Source: Comamonadaceae bacterium (GTDB taxonomy: Bacteria; Pseudomonadota; Gammaproteobacteria; Burkholderiales; Burkholderiaceae_C). Taken from it: 7,415 bases of DNA. How positions within the stretch are numbered: position 1 is the stretch's first letter; each line of letters opens with the position of its first letter. Made by a program: the position numbers and the translations under genes. Below the pieces are notes generated by a model. The model saw only the letters and a list, made by a program, of their open reading frames with translations. It did not search any database and was not told the DNA's origin. This document shows positions 1 to 6,089 of the stretch, one piece after another. Location: assembly GCA_027490555.1 (NCBI GenBank), contig JAIXXW010000241.1, positions 1 to 7,415 on the forward strand. The letters are read 5' to 3'.

Positions 1-335
1 ACCGCGCGCTTTTCAGCCGGGCTCATCTCGATCCAGACCTGCACCTCTTCAAAGCTGCGGCCACAGCCCTTGCAGGTCTCGTCCCCCTGGCTGGTCGAGC
101 AGATCGCAATGCAGGGCGTGTCGGGCGTGGTGGCATACCAGTCTTGCCAGGCCAGGGCTGCCGCCATGGGCAAGGTGAACTCGTCGGCCAAATCCTGGCG
201 GTGGTAGACCATCAGGCCATACACCTCGGCCAGCGCGCGCAACTCGGGCGGCAGCGTGACCCCATCCGCAGAAGGGTTCTTGTGGCGCCAATGGTTGATG
301 GCGGCTTCGATGTCGGTGATGTGGATGCCGGCCAT
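1..335 (-). CDS. DUF3717-DUF1289 fusion protein, putative metal-binding (C-terminus cut by window edge)
   Basis: The reading frame starts at the ATG at 335 and is still open at base 1, giving 111 visible residues; the C-terminus lies outside the window. Residues 1-70 (starting MAGIHITDIEAAINHWR) resemble the DUF3717 domain found in Burkholderiales. Residues 73-111 carry a DUF1289-like cluster of four cysteines, C75-x3-C79-x8-C88-x2-C91, followed by the typical region ending in MSPAEKRAV. Four cysteines in this spacing suggest a zinc or Fe-S site, but neither domain has an established function to my knowledge, so none is assigned. There is no signal peptide, so it is probably cytoplasmic. It lies 46 bp downstream of the M48 protease gene on the same strand. 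No clear Shine-Dalgarno precedes the ATG. A TATGAT hexamer on the minus strand (365-360) could be a -10 box, but I see no matching -35, so co-transcription with the protease is equally possible. Confidence 0.82.
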   Translation of the reverse strand, partial: MAGIHITDIEAAINHWRHKNPSADGVTLPPELRALAEVYGLMVYHRQDLADEFTLPMAAALAWQDWYATTPDTPCIAICSTSQGDETCKGCGRSFEEVQVWIEMSPAEKRA

Positions 336-381
336 GGTGTGTCGAGGTCAGGGAGGGCGATCATAGCCCCAAGCGGCCAGT

Positions 382-1950
382 TCAGCGTTCGGGGCCCTGC
401 AAGGCACGCAGGCGCTCCCGGGCATGGCGCAGGCGGACATCCACGATCGAGGCCTCGATGTGCTCGCCGGCTTGCAAGCGGCCTTGCTGGGCCACTTGCT
501 GCGCGGCCCGAAAACGGTCGACCGCGCCCGACCAATCCAGCCGGGCCGCCTGCGCCTCGCCGGCTGCCCGCAAGGCCGCCAGGGCCTGGCCCTGCAGCTG
601 CAGCAAGCCCGACAGCCGGTCCCAGGCTTGCGCGTCCAGCGGTGTCTGTTGCACCAGGTCCCGCAACTGCGCCACCACCGAGGGCACCAGGGCGTGTCCG
701 GGCAAACGCTGCAAAACCTGCGCCAGCGCCATCAATTCGGGGCGCGGCAAGCGCTGCCCGCTCTGCTCTGGGCTGAGGATCTGGACCGCCAGGGCCAGAT
801 CGTCTTGCCGCTCGGCCACCTCGGCCTGCAGCAAACGCAGCCAGCGTTGCGCGGCCGCGTGCGAGGGCAATTGGCGCTGCGACTGCACCAGCGCAGCCAG
901 GGCCTGCAACTGGCGCTGGGTGGCGGCCGCATCGCGCAACAGCACATGGGACAGGCTCGCGGCGTACAGCGCAGCGGCCTGATCGGCCGGCGACGCTGTG
1001 GCCGGCAGGGACGCAGGCCCCTGGATCCAGGCCTTGAGCGCATCGGGGCTGCTTTGCGAGAACACCCGGGCCCTAGCCGCCATCATGGCATGGGCCATGT
1101 CCGGTGCGGGCCTGGGCATCGGAGCGTTCAATTGCTGGCGGGCCTGCATGTCGGCCATGCGCTCGGTGGTCAAGGGGTGGCTGCGCAGGTAAGGAAATGC
1201 ACCGTTGTCGTTCAAGCCGGCGGCTTGCTGCAGCTTGGCAAACATGCTGACAAAACCACCGGGGTCGTAACCGGCGTCCACCAAAATGCCAAAGCCCACC
1301 CGGTCTGCTTCGCGCTCCATGTCGCGGGTGTAGCTCAGCTGGGTCTGGATCGCGGCGGCCTGGCCGCCCACGATCAGGGCTTGCGCTGCCTGGGGGTTTT
1401 TGCTGGCCGCGATGGCCCCCAGGATCATCGACCCCAAAACAAAGGGCGTCATCCTGGACTGGTCGCTCATGCCCCGGGCGATGTGGCGCTGCGTGACATG
1501 GCTCAACTCGTGGGCCAGCACCGAAGCCAACTCATCGGCCGTGCTGACCACCGCGATCAGCCCCAGGTGCACCCCGAGATACCCGCCAGGCAAGGCAAAG
1601 GCGTTGACCGAGCGGTCGCGGCCCAACAAAATCCGCCAGGCAAAGCGCTCCTGCAACTCGGGCGACAACTCACCGCGCGCCACCGCCGCCCGCACCAGGG
1701 GCGCCCAAAGCTGCTGGATGTAGGCGTCCAGCACCGCATCTTCCAGGTAATCCGGGTCACGGAACAGCTCGCGCGCGATGCGGTCCCCCAACTGGCGCTC
1801 CGCGCTCAGGGAAATGCTGTCGCCATCGCCCAAGGCGGGCAAACCGGTGCTTTGGCCCAGCGCCCAGGGGCTGCTCAGGCCCATGGCCAAAGCCAGCGCC
1901 CATGCCGCGTGAAACCGACGAACAGGAATAGTCAAAGTGATCCGAGCCAT
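382..1950 (-). CDS. BepA-like M48 family metalloprotease, periplasmic, with C-terminal helical repeat region
   Basis: This is a 522-residue zinc metalloprotease of the M48 family, of the BepA (YfgC) type. Residues 1-32 form a signal peptide (basic start, hydrophobic WALALAMGL, likely cleavage near ALG-Q), so it should act in the periplasm. The catalytic HELSH is at 147-151. The third zinc ligand is probably E212, in the E-x-x-A-D pattern of EREADRVG. A conserved SHPL (257-260) supplies a His at the place where BepA has its regulatory zinc-binding His. A hydrophobic segment at about 169-181 lies between these, as in BepA. Residues 320-515 are Ala/Gln/Leu-rich helices, consistent with a TPR-like region. 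In E. coli, BepA controls the quality of outer-membrane proteins such as LptD; a similar role here is inference. The frame is open up to 2058, but the ATG at 1950 is chosen because it puts the signal peptide at the N-terminus. Its SD is weak (a G-rich stretch). It is divergent from moaC. Confidence 0.92.
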   Translation of the reverse strand: MARITLTIPVRRFHAAWALALAMGLSSPWALGQSTGLPALGDGDSISLSAERQLGDRIARELFRDPDYLEDAVLDAYIQQLWAPLVRAAVARGELSPELQERFAWRILLGRDRSVNAFALPGGYLGVHLGLIAVVSTADELASVLAHELSHVTQRHIARGMSDQSRMTPFVLGSMILGAIAASKNPQAAQALIVGGQAAAIQTQLSYTRDMEREADRVGFGILVDAGYDPGGFVSMFAKLQQAAGLNDNGAFPYLRSHPLTTERMADMQARQQLNAPMPRPAPDMAHAMMAARARVFSQSSPDALKAWIQGPASLPATASPADQAAALYAASLSHVLLRDAAATQRQLQALAALVQSQRQLPSHAAAQRWLRLLQAEVAERQDDLALAVQILSPEQSGQRLPRPELMALAQVLQRLPGHALVPSVVAQLRDLVQQTPLDAQAWDRLSGLLQLQGQALAALRAAGEAQAARLDWSGAVDRFRAAQQVAQQGRLQAGEHIEASIVDVRLRHARERLRALQGPER

Positions 1951-2010
1951 GTGCAAGCCCCGTATGATGCACGCTTGTGATGAACCTGTCGTTGCCACTG
2001 AAAAACGCCC
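1951..2010. promoter_or_regulatory. Divergent intergenic region between the M48 protease gene and moaC
   Basis: This 60-bp gap must hold the start signals of both genes unless promoters lie inside the coding regions. On the plus strand, TATGAT at 1963-1968 matches the sigma70 -10 consensus at 5 of 6 positions and would give a moaC leader of about 35 nt, but no good -35 lies 16-18 bp upstream. I see no convincing hexamer pair for the minus strand. Neither gene has a strong Shine-Dalgarno here. Confidence 0.4.
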
Positions 2011-2496
2011 ATGACCCCAGCCGCCCTGACCCATTTTGATGCCCAAGGCCAAGCCCACATGGTGGATGTGGGGGACAAAGCCAGCACCCGCCGTGTGGCG
2101 GTGGCCTCGGGTCGGATCAGCATGCTGCCCGCCACCCTCGACTTGATCACCTCCGGCTCAGCCAAAAAGGGCGACGTCCTGGGCATCGCCCGCATCGCGG
2201 GCATCCAGGGGGCCAAAAAAACCAGCGACCTGATTCCCCTGTGCCACCCGATCGGCCTGACCCGGGTTGCCGTGGTGTTTGAAGTCGACACCGCCTCCAG
2301 CAGCGTGTCCTGCACCGCCACCGCCGAAGTCACCGGCCAGACCGGCGTCGAGATGGAAGCCCTGACGGCCGTCCAAGTCGCCCTGCTCACCATCTATGAC
2401 ATGTGCAAAGCGGTGGACCGGGGCATGGTCATCACCGATGTGAAGCTGCTGGAAAAGCACGGGGGCAAGAGCGGCAGCTTTGTGGCTGCGAAGTGA
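2011..2496 (+). CDS. moaC: Cyclic pyranopterin monophosphate synthase MoaC
   Basis: MoaC converts the MoaA product, 3',8-cyclo-7,8-dihydro-GTP, into cyclic pyranopterin monophosphate, the first stable intermediate of molybdenum cofactor synthesis in the cytoplasm. The protein is 161 residues, the usual full length. All catalytic positions known from E. coli MoaC are visible with a constant +2 offset: K53 (in KKGDV), H79 (in LCHPI), E114 and E116 (in GVEMEAL), D130 and K133 (in DMCKAVDRG). The start is well fixed, because an in-frame TGA at 1999-2001 precedes it and the ATG at 2011 is the first possible ATG. The Shine-Dalgarno is poor. It stands alone on the plus strand: no other moa gene is in the window. 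It is divergent from the M48 protease and convergent with the esterase, so it is probably monocistronic. Confidence 0.98.
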   Translation: MTPAALTHFDAQGQAHMVDVGDKASTRRVAVASGRISMLPATLDLITSGSAKKGDVLGIARIAGIQGAKKTSDLIPLCHPIGLTRVAVVFEVDTASSSVSCTATAEVTGQTGVEMEALTAVQVALLTIYDMCKAVDRGMVITDVKLLEKHGGKSGSFVAAK

Positions 2497-2503
2497 TCGC
2501 CAA

Positions 2504-2546
2504 CCCATCCCGACCAGCACAGGTGGGGATGGGGGCTCGGGCTGGT
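2504..2546. terminator. Interleaved inverted repeats between convergent genes, possible bidirectional terminator
   Basis: The 56-bp gap between the convergent moaC and esterase genes holds two inverted repeats. CCCATCCC (2504-2511) pairs perfectly with GGGATGGG (2526-2533), and ACCAGC (2513-2518) pairs with GCTGGT (2541-2546). They are interleaved, so only one can form as a simple hairpin, or both as a pseudoknot. No T-run follows on either strand, so a classic intrinsic terminator is not shown. The position between two convergent stop codons is the main argument for termination. Confidence 0.3.
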
Positions 2547-2552
2547 GCGTGT

Positions 2553-3578
2553 TTATTGCACGAAACCTTTGCCTTCCAGCCACTTTTGAATCACGGTCGC
2601 GATGTCACCGCTGTTTTTGTCCATCATCATCATGTGGCTGTTGCCCTTGATGCCCATGGCGGGCAGGTTGATGAGTTCGGCCGAGCCGCCCGCGGCACGT
2701 ATCGCATCCTGGAATTTCATGTTGTTGGCCCGGATGGTGGGCCAGCGCGCATCGGTGTCCACATAGTCGCCGTAGATGCTGACGCTGGGGATGTTTTTCA
2801 GGGCGGGCACATTGGCCGCGTCACCCACGCCGGCCGGCTCCACCAACACCAGGGCCTTGACTTTGTCGGGGCGTGCTTGCGCCACGCGGTAGGCAAAGGG
2901 GCCACCTTGTGAATGGGCCAAAACGATGCAGGGGCAAACCTTGTCGACCAGCGCGGTGTAGGCCGCGATGATGGGCACATCGGTGCTGGTCCAACGCGGC
3001 ACCACTTGCTTGGTGAAGTTGTCGTAGCCCTCCAGCGGGAACTGGTTGCCGGGCAGCGGCTTCATTTTTGAGACGTCTTTGTTGTAGGAGTTGGGACCTG
3101 CACCAATGCGAAAGCGCTCGAAGGGGTTTTCCTTGGTGAGGAAGACCGGTTCGGTTTTGGTGATTTCAGGGTACATGGCCCAACCCGAGCGGCCGCGCTC
3201 GACCGCATCGGAGTTGTACACCGTCCAGCCTTGCTTGATGAAATAGTTGAGCCAGCCCTCACCCCCATCGGGTTTGGTTTCGTAGGTGACGCCTGTCAGA
3301 CCACCGCCGTGCCACATCAGCAGGGGCAGCTTGCCGCGTTGTTTGTGCGGCACAAAATACTGCACATACATCTGCTCGACCTGGTACACCCCATTGGGGT
3401 CCAGCTTGGCTGGGACACCGCCTGCGGTGAACAGCACCTCTTTCACCGGCAAGCCTGTCAGCGTGACCTCACGCCCCCCCACATGGAAAGAACCCATGTC
3501 TTTGATGGCCAGGCCACCTTGTTGTGTTGCGCAGCCAGCCAGCAGCGCCATGGAAAGGGTCAGGCTCAAACGGATCAT
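2553..3578 (-). CDS. Alpha/beta-hydrolase esterase lipoprotein, resembling esterase 713
   Basis: This 341-residue protein is an exported alpha/beta-hydrolase. It starts with a lipoprotein signal peptide whose lipobox is LLAGC (residues 12-16); C16 would be lipidated, and Ala at +2 favours outer-membrane retention. The oxyanion-hole segment WHGGGLTG is at 89-96. The nucleophile is S223 in AHSQGG, the likely acid is E247 (in LVEPAG) and the His is H315 (in GNSHMMMM). The spacings S-to-E of 24 and S-to-H of 92 equal those I recall for the Ser206/Glu230/His298 triad of the Alcaligenes esterase 713 structure. The Glu acid is unusual, since most of the fold uses Asp. The substrate is unknown; a carboxylic ester or lactone is likely. 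The start is supported by AGGAG six bases upstream. It is the last gene of the minus-strand group, 126 bp after the serine hydrolase, with a promoter candidate of its own. Confidence 0.88.
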   Translation of the reverse strand: MIRLSLTLSMALLAGCATQQGGLAIKDMGSFHVGGREVTLTGLPVKEVLFTAGGVPAKLDPNGVYQVEQMYVQYFVPHKQRGKLPLLMWHGGGLTGVTYETKPDGGEGWLNYFIKQGWTVYNSDAVERGRSGWAMYPEITKTEPVFLTKENPFERFRIGAGPNSYNKDVSKMKPLPGNQFPLEGYDNFTKQVVPRWTSTDVPIIAAYTALVDKVCPCIVLAHSQGGPFAYRVAQARPDKVKALVLVEPAGVGDAANVPALKNIPSVSIYGDYVDTDARWPTIRANNMKFQDAIRAAGGSAELINLPAMGIKGNSHMMMMDKNSGDIATVIQKWLEGKGFVQ

Positions 3579-3584
3579 GCAGGT

Positions 3585-3589
3585 CTCCT
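3585..3589 (-). promoter_or_regulatory. Ribosome binding site AGGAG of the esterase gene
   Basis: AGGAG on the minus strand ends six bases before the ATG at 3578. It fixes the start that gives the complete lipoprotein signal. The surrounding nine bases CAGGAGACC are identical to those in front of the binding-protein gene at 6058. Confidence 0.85.
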
Positions 3590-3613
3590 GTGGGTTGTGG
3601 GTAATGTCAGTCG

Positions 3614-3642
3614 AGTGTAGGCGGATGGCATCGGCCGGTAAA
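3614..3642 (-). promoter_or_regulatory. Candidate sigma70 promoter for the esterase gene
   Basis: On the minus strand, TTTACC (3642-3637) is a 4-of-6 match to the -35 box. It is followed after exactly 17 bp by TACACT (3619-3614), a 4-of-6 match to the -10 box. Transcription would start near 3607, giving a leader of about 28 nt that contains the AGGAG site. The optimal spacing and the position in a 126-bp gap support it; both hexamers are only moderate matches. Confidence 0.5.
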
Positions 3643-3647
3643 GCACA

Positions 3648-3668
3648 CCACCGTCAGCGGCTCGGTGG
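3648..3668 (-). terminator. Weak hairpin downstream of the serine hydrolase gene, possible terminator
   Basis: Read on the minus strand, CCACCG (3668-3663) and CGGTGG (3653-3648) form a 6-bp perfect stem with a 9-base loop, followed shortly by a three-T run. It lies 37 bp after the serine hydrolase stop codon and just upstream of the esterase promoter candidate, where a terminator would be expected. The stem is short and the T-run is poor. Confidence 0.25.
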
Positions 3669-3704
3669 CTGTGCATGGCGCGTGCCTGTGGCGCAGCCGC
3701 ATCT

Positions 3705-5042
3705 TCAGTCCACCTTGCCGCCCAGGCTTTTGAGCACCCCCTCCCACAGGGCCTGCCGGTACTGGTAGGGCCTGGGGTCGTGGCGGCCGCTGGGTGCGGT
3801 GTGCACAGCTGTTTGCACCATCACGATCTTGGTGTCGGGCTGCACATAAATGGTCTGGCCGTGGATGCCTTGCAGCGCAAAAGTGCGGGTTTTGAAGGGC
3901 AGCAACCAGGTCTGGTAGCCATAGCCCATGTAGGGTGTGGCCGCGCGCGGCCTGAAGGCCGGAGGCTGGCGTTGCACATCGGTGGCGTCCAGCAGGAATT
4001 CGCGCGGAATGATGGTCTGGCCATCACGCACCCCGTCGTTGGCCAGCAGCATGCCAAAGCGACCATAGTCGCGCAGCGATGCATTGAAGCTGCCCGCCGT
4101 CCCTTCGGTGCCATCGGTGGTGCTCAGCAGCCAGTGCGCGGGGTGCTCGGCGCCCATGGGTTGCCAGAGCCAGTCCTGCGTCAGCTGGGCGATCGACTGG
4201 CCGGTGGCGCGGCGCAGCACACGGCCGAGGATTTCGGTTTCGATGGAGGCATAGTGGAACCGTTGGCCTTGCTCGATTTCGCGTTGCGTGCGCGCCAGCA
4301 GGTGTTGCTCGATGCGGCGGGGCTGCTTGGCGTTGCTGGGGTGGTACAGCACCATGCCCCAGACCCAGTTGTCATCGTCCGGTGTCCAGGTGTAGAGCTC
4401 ACGGAACGGCACACCCGAGGCCATGCGCAGCAGGTTGCGGATGCTGGTCTGGCCATAGGCCGAGGCCGCGATTTCCGGCCAGTAATCGGCCGCGCGGTCG
4501 TCCAGCGAGCGGATCAGGCCCTTGTCATGGGCCATCCCCACCAGCATGGCGGTGAAGGTCTTGGCCATCGAGAACGAACGCATGGGCATGCCCGGCTGAC
4601 GGCCGTACTGGTAGCGCTCGGCCACGACCTGTCCGTTCTGGATGATCAGCAATCCGGTGGTCTGGGTGGCGTCCATGTAGTCGTCGACCGACTGGCCCAG
4701 AAAGCCCCAGCGCCACTGGATGGGCGGTGGTTCCGGGTGATCGGGCAGGGGCCAGGGCGTGCCGGGCGGCTCGACCGGGTTGCGCGGCTGGGTGCTCAGG
4801 CCCCCAGACCAAGTGCCAACGCGGCAGTTGGCTTGCTGCAAGGCGGCGATGCAACTGGGGTAGCCCTGGCTTTGGCCCAGGGCCTGGGCGTTGGGCCCGT
4901 CCGGGCGCATTTTGCGCACCGGTGTCTGTGCTTGTGCCAAGGCCATGCCCAAGACGCAGGCCAGTGCCATCAGCGGCGTTCTGCCCCACAGCGCCCTGGG
5001 CCAAGGCATCGCAAATCCAGGCATGCGGCGCACCGGCTTCAC
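3705..5042 (-). CDS. Exported serine hydrolase, class C beta-lactamase fold (EstB/NylB-like)
   Basis: This 445-residue protein belongs to the penicillin-recognising serine hydrolases of the class C beta-lactamase fold, which include esterases, amidases such as NylB, and DD-peptidases. The SxxK motif is S158-M-A-K161, the Y-x-N/S motif is Y264-A-S266, and the third motif is probably H394-G-Q in GIHGQTIYV. The S-to-Y spacing of 106 equals what I recall for EstB (Ser75/Tyr181). A hydrophobic signal peptide ends near AQA-Q (residues 36-39). Before the catalytic domain there is a roughly 80-residue Pro-rich segment with two cysteines (C64, C73). The GTG start overlaps the TGA of the binding-protein gene (GTGA), pointing to translational coupling. 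In-frame ATGs at 5024 and 5009 are alternatives; the latter would give a more usual, shorter signal peptide. Activity as an esterase or amidase is likely, resistance to beta-lactams unlikely; the substrate is unknown. Confidence 0.88.
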   Translation of the reverse strand: MKPVRRMPGFAMPWPRALWGRTPLMALACVLGMALAQAQTPVRKMRPDGPNAQALGQSQGYPSCIAALQQANCRVGTWSGGLSTQPRNPVEPPGTPWPLPDHPEPPPIQWRWGFLGQSVDDYMDATQTTGLLIIQNGQVVAERYQYGRQPGMPMRSFSMAKTFTAMLVGMAHDKGLIRSLDDRAADYWPEIAASAYGQTSIRNLLRMASGVPFRELYTWTPDDDNWVWGMVLYHPSNAKQPRRIEQHLLARTQREIEQGQRFHYASIETEILGRVLRRATGQSIAQLTQDWLWQPMGAEHPAHWLLSTTDGTEGTAGSFNASLRDYGRFGMLLANDGVRDGQTIIPREFLLDATDVQRQPPAFRPRAATPYMGYGYQTWLLPFKTRTFALQGIHGQTIYVQPDTKIVMVQTAVHTAPSGRHDPRPYQYRQALWEGVLKSLGGKVD

Positions 5043-6058
5043 TCGGCCTTGATGTTGGCCGCCTTGACCACGGCCGCGTAGCGCGACAGGTCGCGCGCCA
5101 TGTCACGGCCAAATTTCTCGGGGCCGCCCGGGCTGGCGGTGATGCCCAGGGTGTTCAGCCGGTCGCGCACCGCCGGGTCATTGAGCACCGCGTTCAGTTC
5201 GTTGTTGAGTTTCTCAACAATCGCCCGGGGCGTTTTGGCCGGGGCCAGCAAACCCACCCAGGAGTTGATGTCGAAATCGTTCAGGCCCGATTCGATGAAG
5301 GTGGGCACGTCTGGCAAGGACGGCGCACGCTGGGCGCTGGACACGGCCACCGCATGCAGCTTGCCCGACTTGAGGTGGGGGAAAGCACCGGCCACTGCGG
5401 TGTAGACCAGGGGGATGTTGCCGCCCAGCACATCGGTCAAGGCCTGGCCACCGCCTTTATAGGGGATGTGGGTCAGGTTGGCGCCGGTGCGCTGGCGCAG
5501 CAGCTCACCCGCGATGTGGGGCGTACCGCCTGTGCCGGAGGTGCCATACGACAAGCCGCCCGTCTGGGTTTTGGACAGGGCGATCACTTGCTGGAGCGTC
5601 TTGGCCGACACGCCCGGATGCGACACCAGGATCAGGATGGCATCGCCGATCTTGCCGATCGGGGCAAAGTCCTTCATGGTGTCAAAGCCGACCTTGGGGA
5701 ACACGTGCGGGTTGATGACCATGGTGCCATCAAAGGCCAGCAGCAAGGTGTAGCCATCGGGCTCGGCCGTGGCCACCATTTGCGTGCCGATGTTGCCCGA
5801 GGCGCCTGGTTTGTTGTCGACCACCACCTGCTGGCCCAAGCGCTTGGACAGCTGCTCGGCGATCAGGCGACCGCTGGTGTCGGTCACGCCACCGACGGCA
5901 AAGGGCACCACCAGGCGAATGGGTTTGACGGGGTAGGCGGCTTGCGCGGCCGCCGTGCTGGCGCCCAGGGTCAGGCCGGCACAGGCTGCCGCCATGAGGC
6001 CGGTGCGCAAGGCGGTGGTGAGCCATTGGCGGCGGGGTGTGGTGTTTGGATGGGGCAT
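5039..6058 (-). CDS. Bug-family (TctC-like) tripartite tricarboxylate transporter substrate-binding protein
   Basis: This 339-residue periplasmic protein is a typical Bug/TctC solute-binding protein. Residues 1-40 form the export signal; RRQWLTTAL at 9-17 resembles a twin-arginine motif, and cleavage is likely after AQA (40). Family hallmarks follow in order: YPVKPIRLVVPF then GGVTD (42-60), VDNKPGASGNIGT (80-92), IPYKGGGQAL (198-207) and the SLPDVPTFIESG stretch (247-258). These proteins bind carboxylates, amides or aromatic acids in two lobes and usually work with TctA/TctB membrane proteins. None are in this window, as with the many orphan Bug proteins of Burkholderiales, so the ligand must be inferred from neighbours and is probably a small carboxylate. 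The start is backed by AGGAG six bases upstream. It lies 31 bp after the lyase gene and overlaps the serine hydrolase start by four bases, so the three are probably co-transcribed. Confidence 0.95.
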   Translation of the reverse strand: MPHPNTTPRRQWLTTALRTGLMAAACAGLTLGASTAAAQAAYPVKPIRLVVPFAVGGVTDTSGRLIAEQLSKRLGQQVVVDNKPGASGNIGTQMVATAEPDGYTLLLAFDGTMVINPHVFPKVGFDTMKDFAPIGKIGDAILILVSHPGVSAKTLQQVIALSKTQTGGLSYGTSGTGGTPHIAGELLRQRTGANLTHIPYKGGGQALTDVLGGNIPLVYTAVAGAFPHLKSGKLHAVAVSSAQRAPSLPDVPTFIESGLNDFDINSWVGLLAPAKTPRAIVEKLNNELNAVLNDPAVRDRLNTLGITASPGGPEKFGRDMARDLSRYAAVVKAANIKAE

Positions 6059-6064
6059 GGTGGT

Positions 6065-6069
6065 CTCCT
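6065..6069 (-). promoter_or_regulatory. Ribosome binding site AGGAG of the Bug-family gene
   Basis: AGGAG on the minus strand ends six bases before the ATG at 6058, in the 31-bp gap after the lyase gene. It supports the chosen start and strong translation of the binding protein. By contrast, the next gene of the operon has almost no Shine-Dalgarno. Confidence 0.85.
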
Positions 6070-6089
6070 GATGGTTTCAAGGTGTCGAA

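Noticed and set aside
424..1980. A 518-codon plus-strand open frame opposite the M48 protease
   Set aside because: Its translation is rich in Gln, Arg, Gly and His with no domain, as expected for the antisense of a high-GC gene. The minus strand has clear HELSH and zinc-ligand motifs.
1951..2058. N-terminal extension of the M48 protease into moaC
   Set aside because: It would add 36 residues in front of the signal peptide and overlap the moaC coding region. The ATG at 1950 gives a normal secreted protein.
3705..5042. Reading the serine hydrolase as an antibiotic-resistance beta-lactamase
   Set aside because: The fold is shared with many esterases and amidases, the second motif is Y-A-S and the third H-G-Q in place of the Y-A-N and K-T-G of class C enzymes, and the context is catabolic.
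3675..5081. A 468-codon plus-strand open frame opposite the serine hydrolase
   Set aside because: Low-complexity His/Gly/Ala-rich product with no recognisable motif. The opposite strand encodes a full serine hydrolase with SxxK and Y-A-S.
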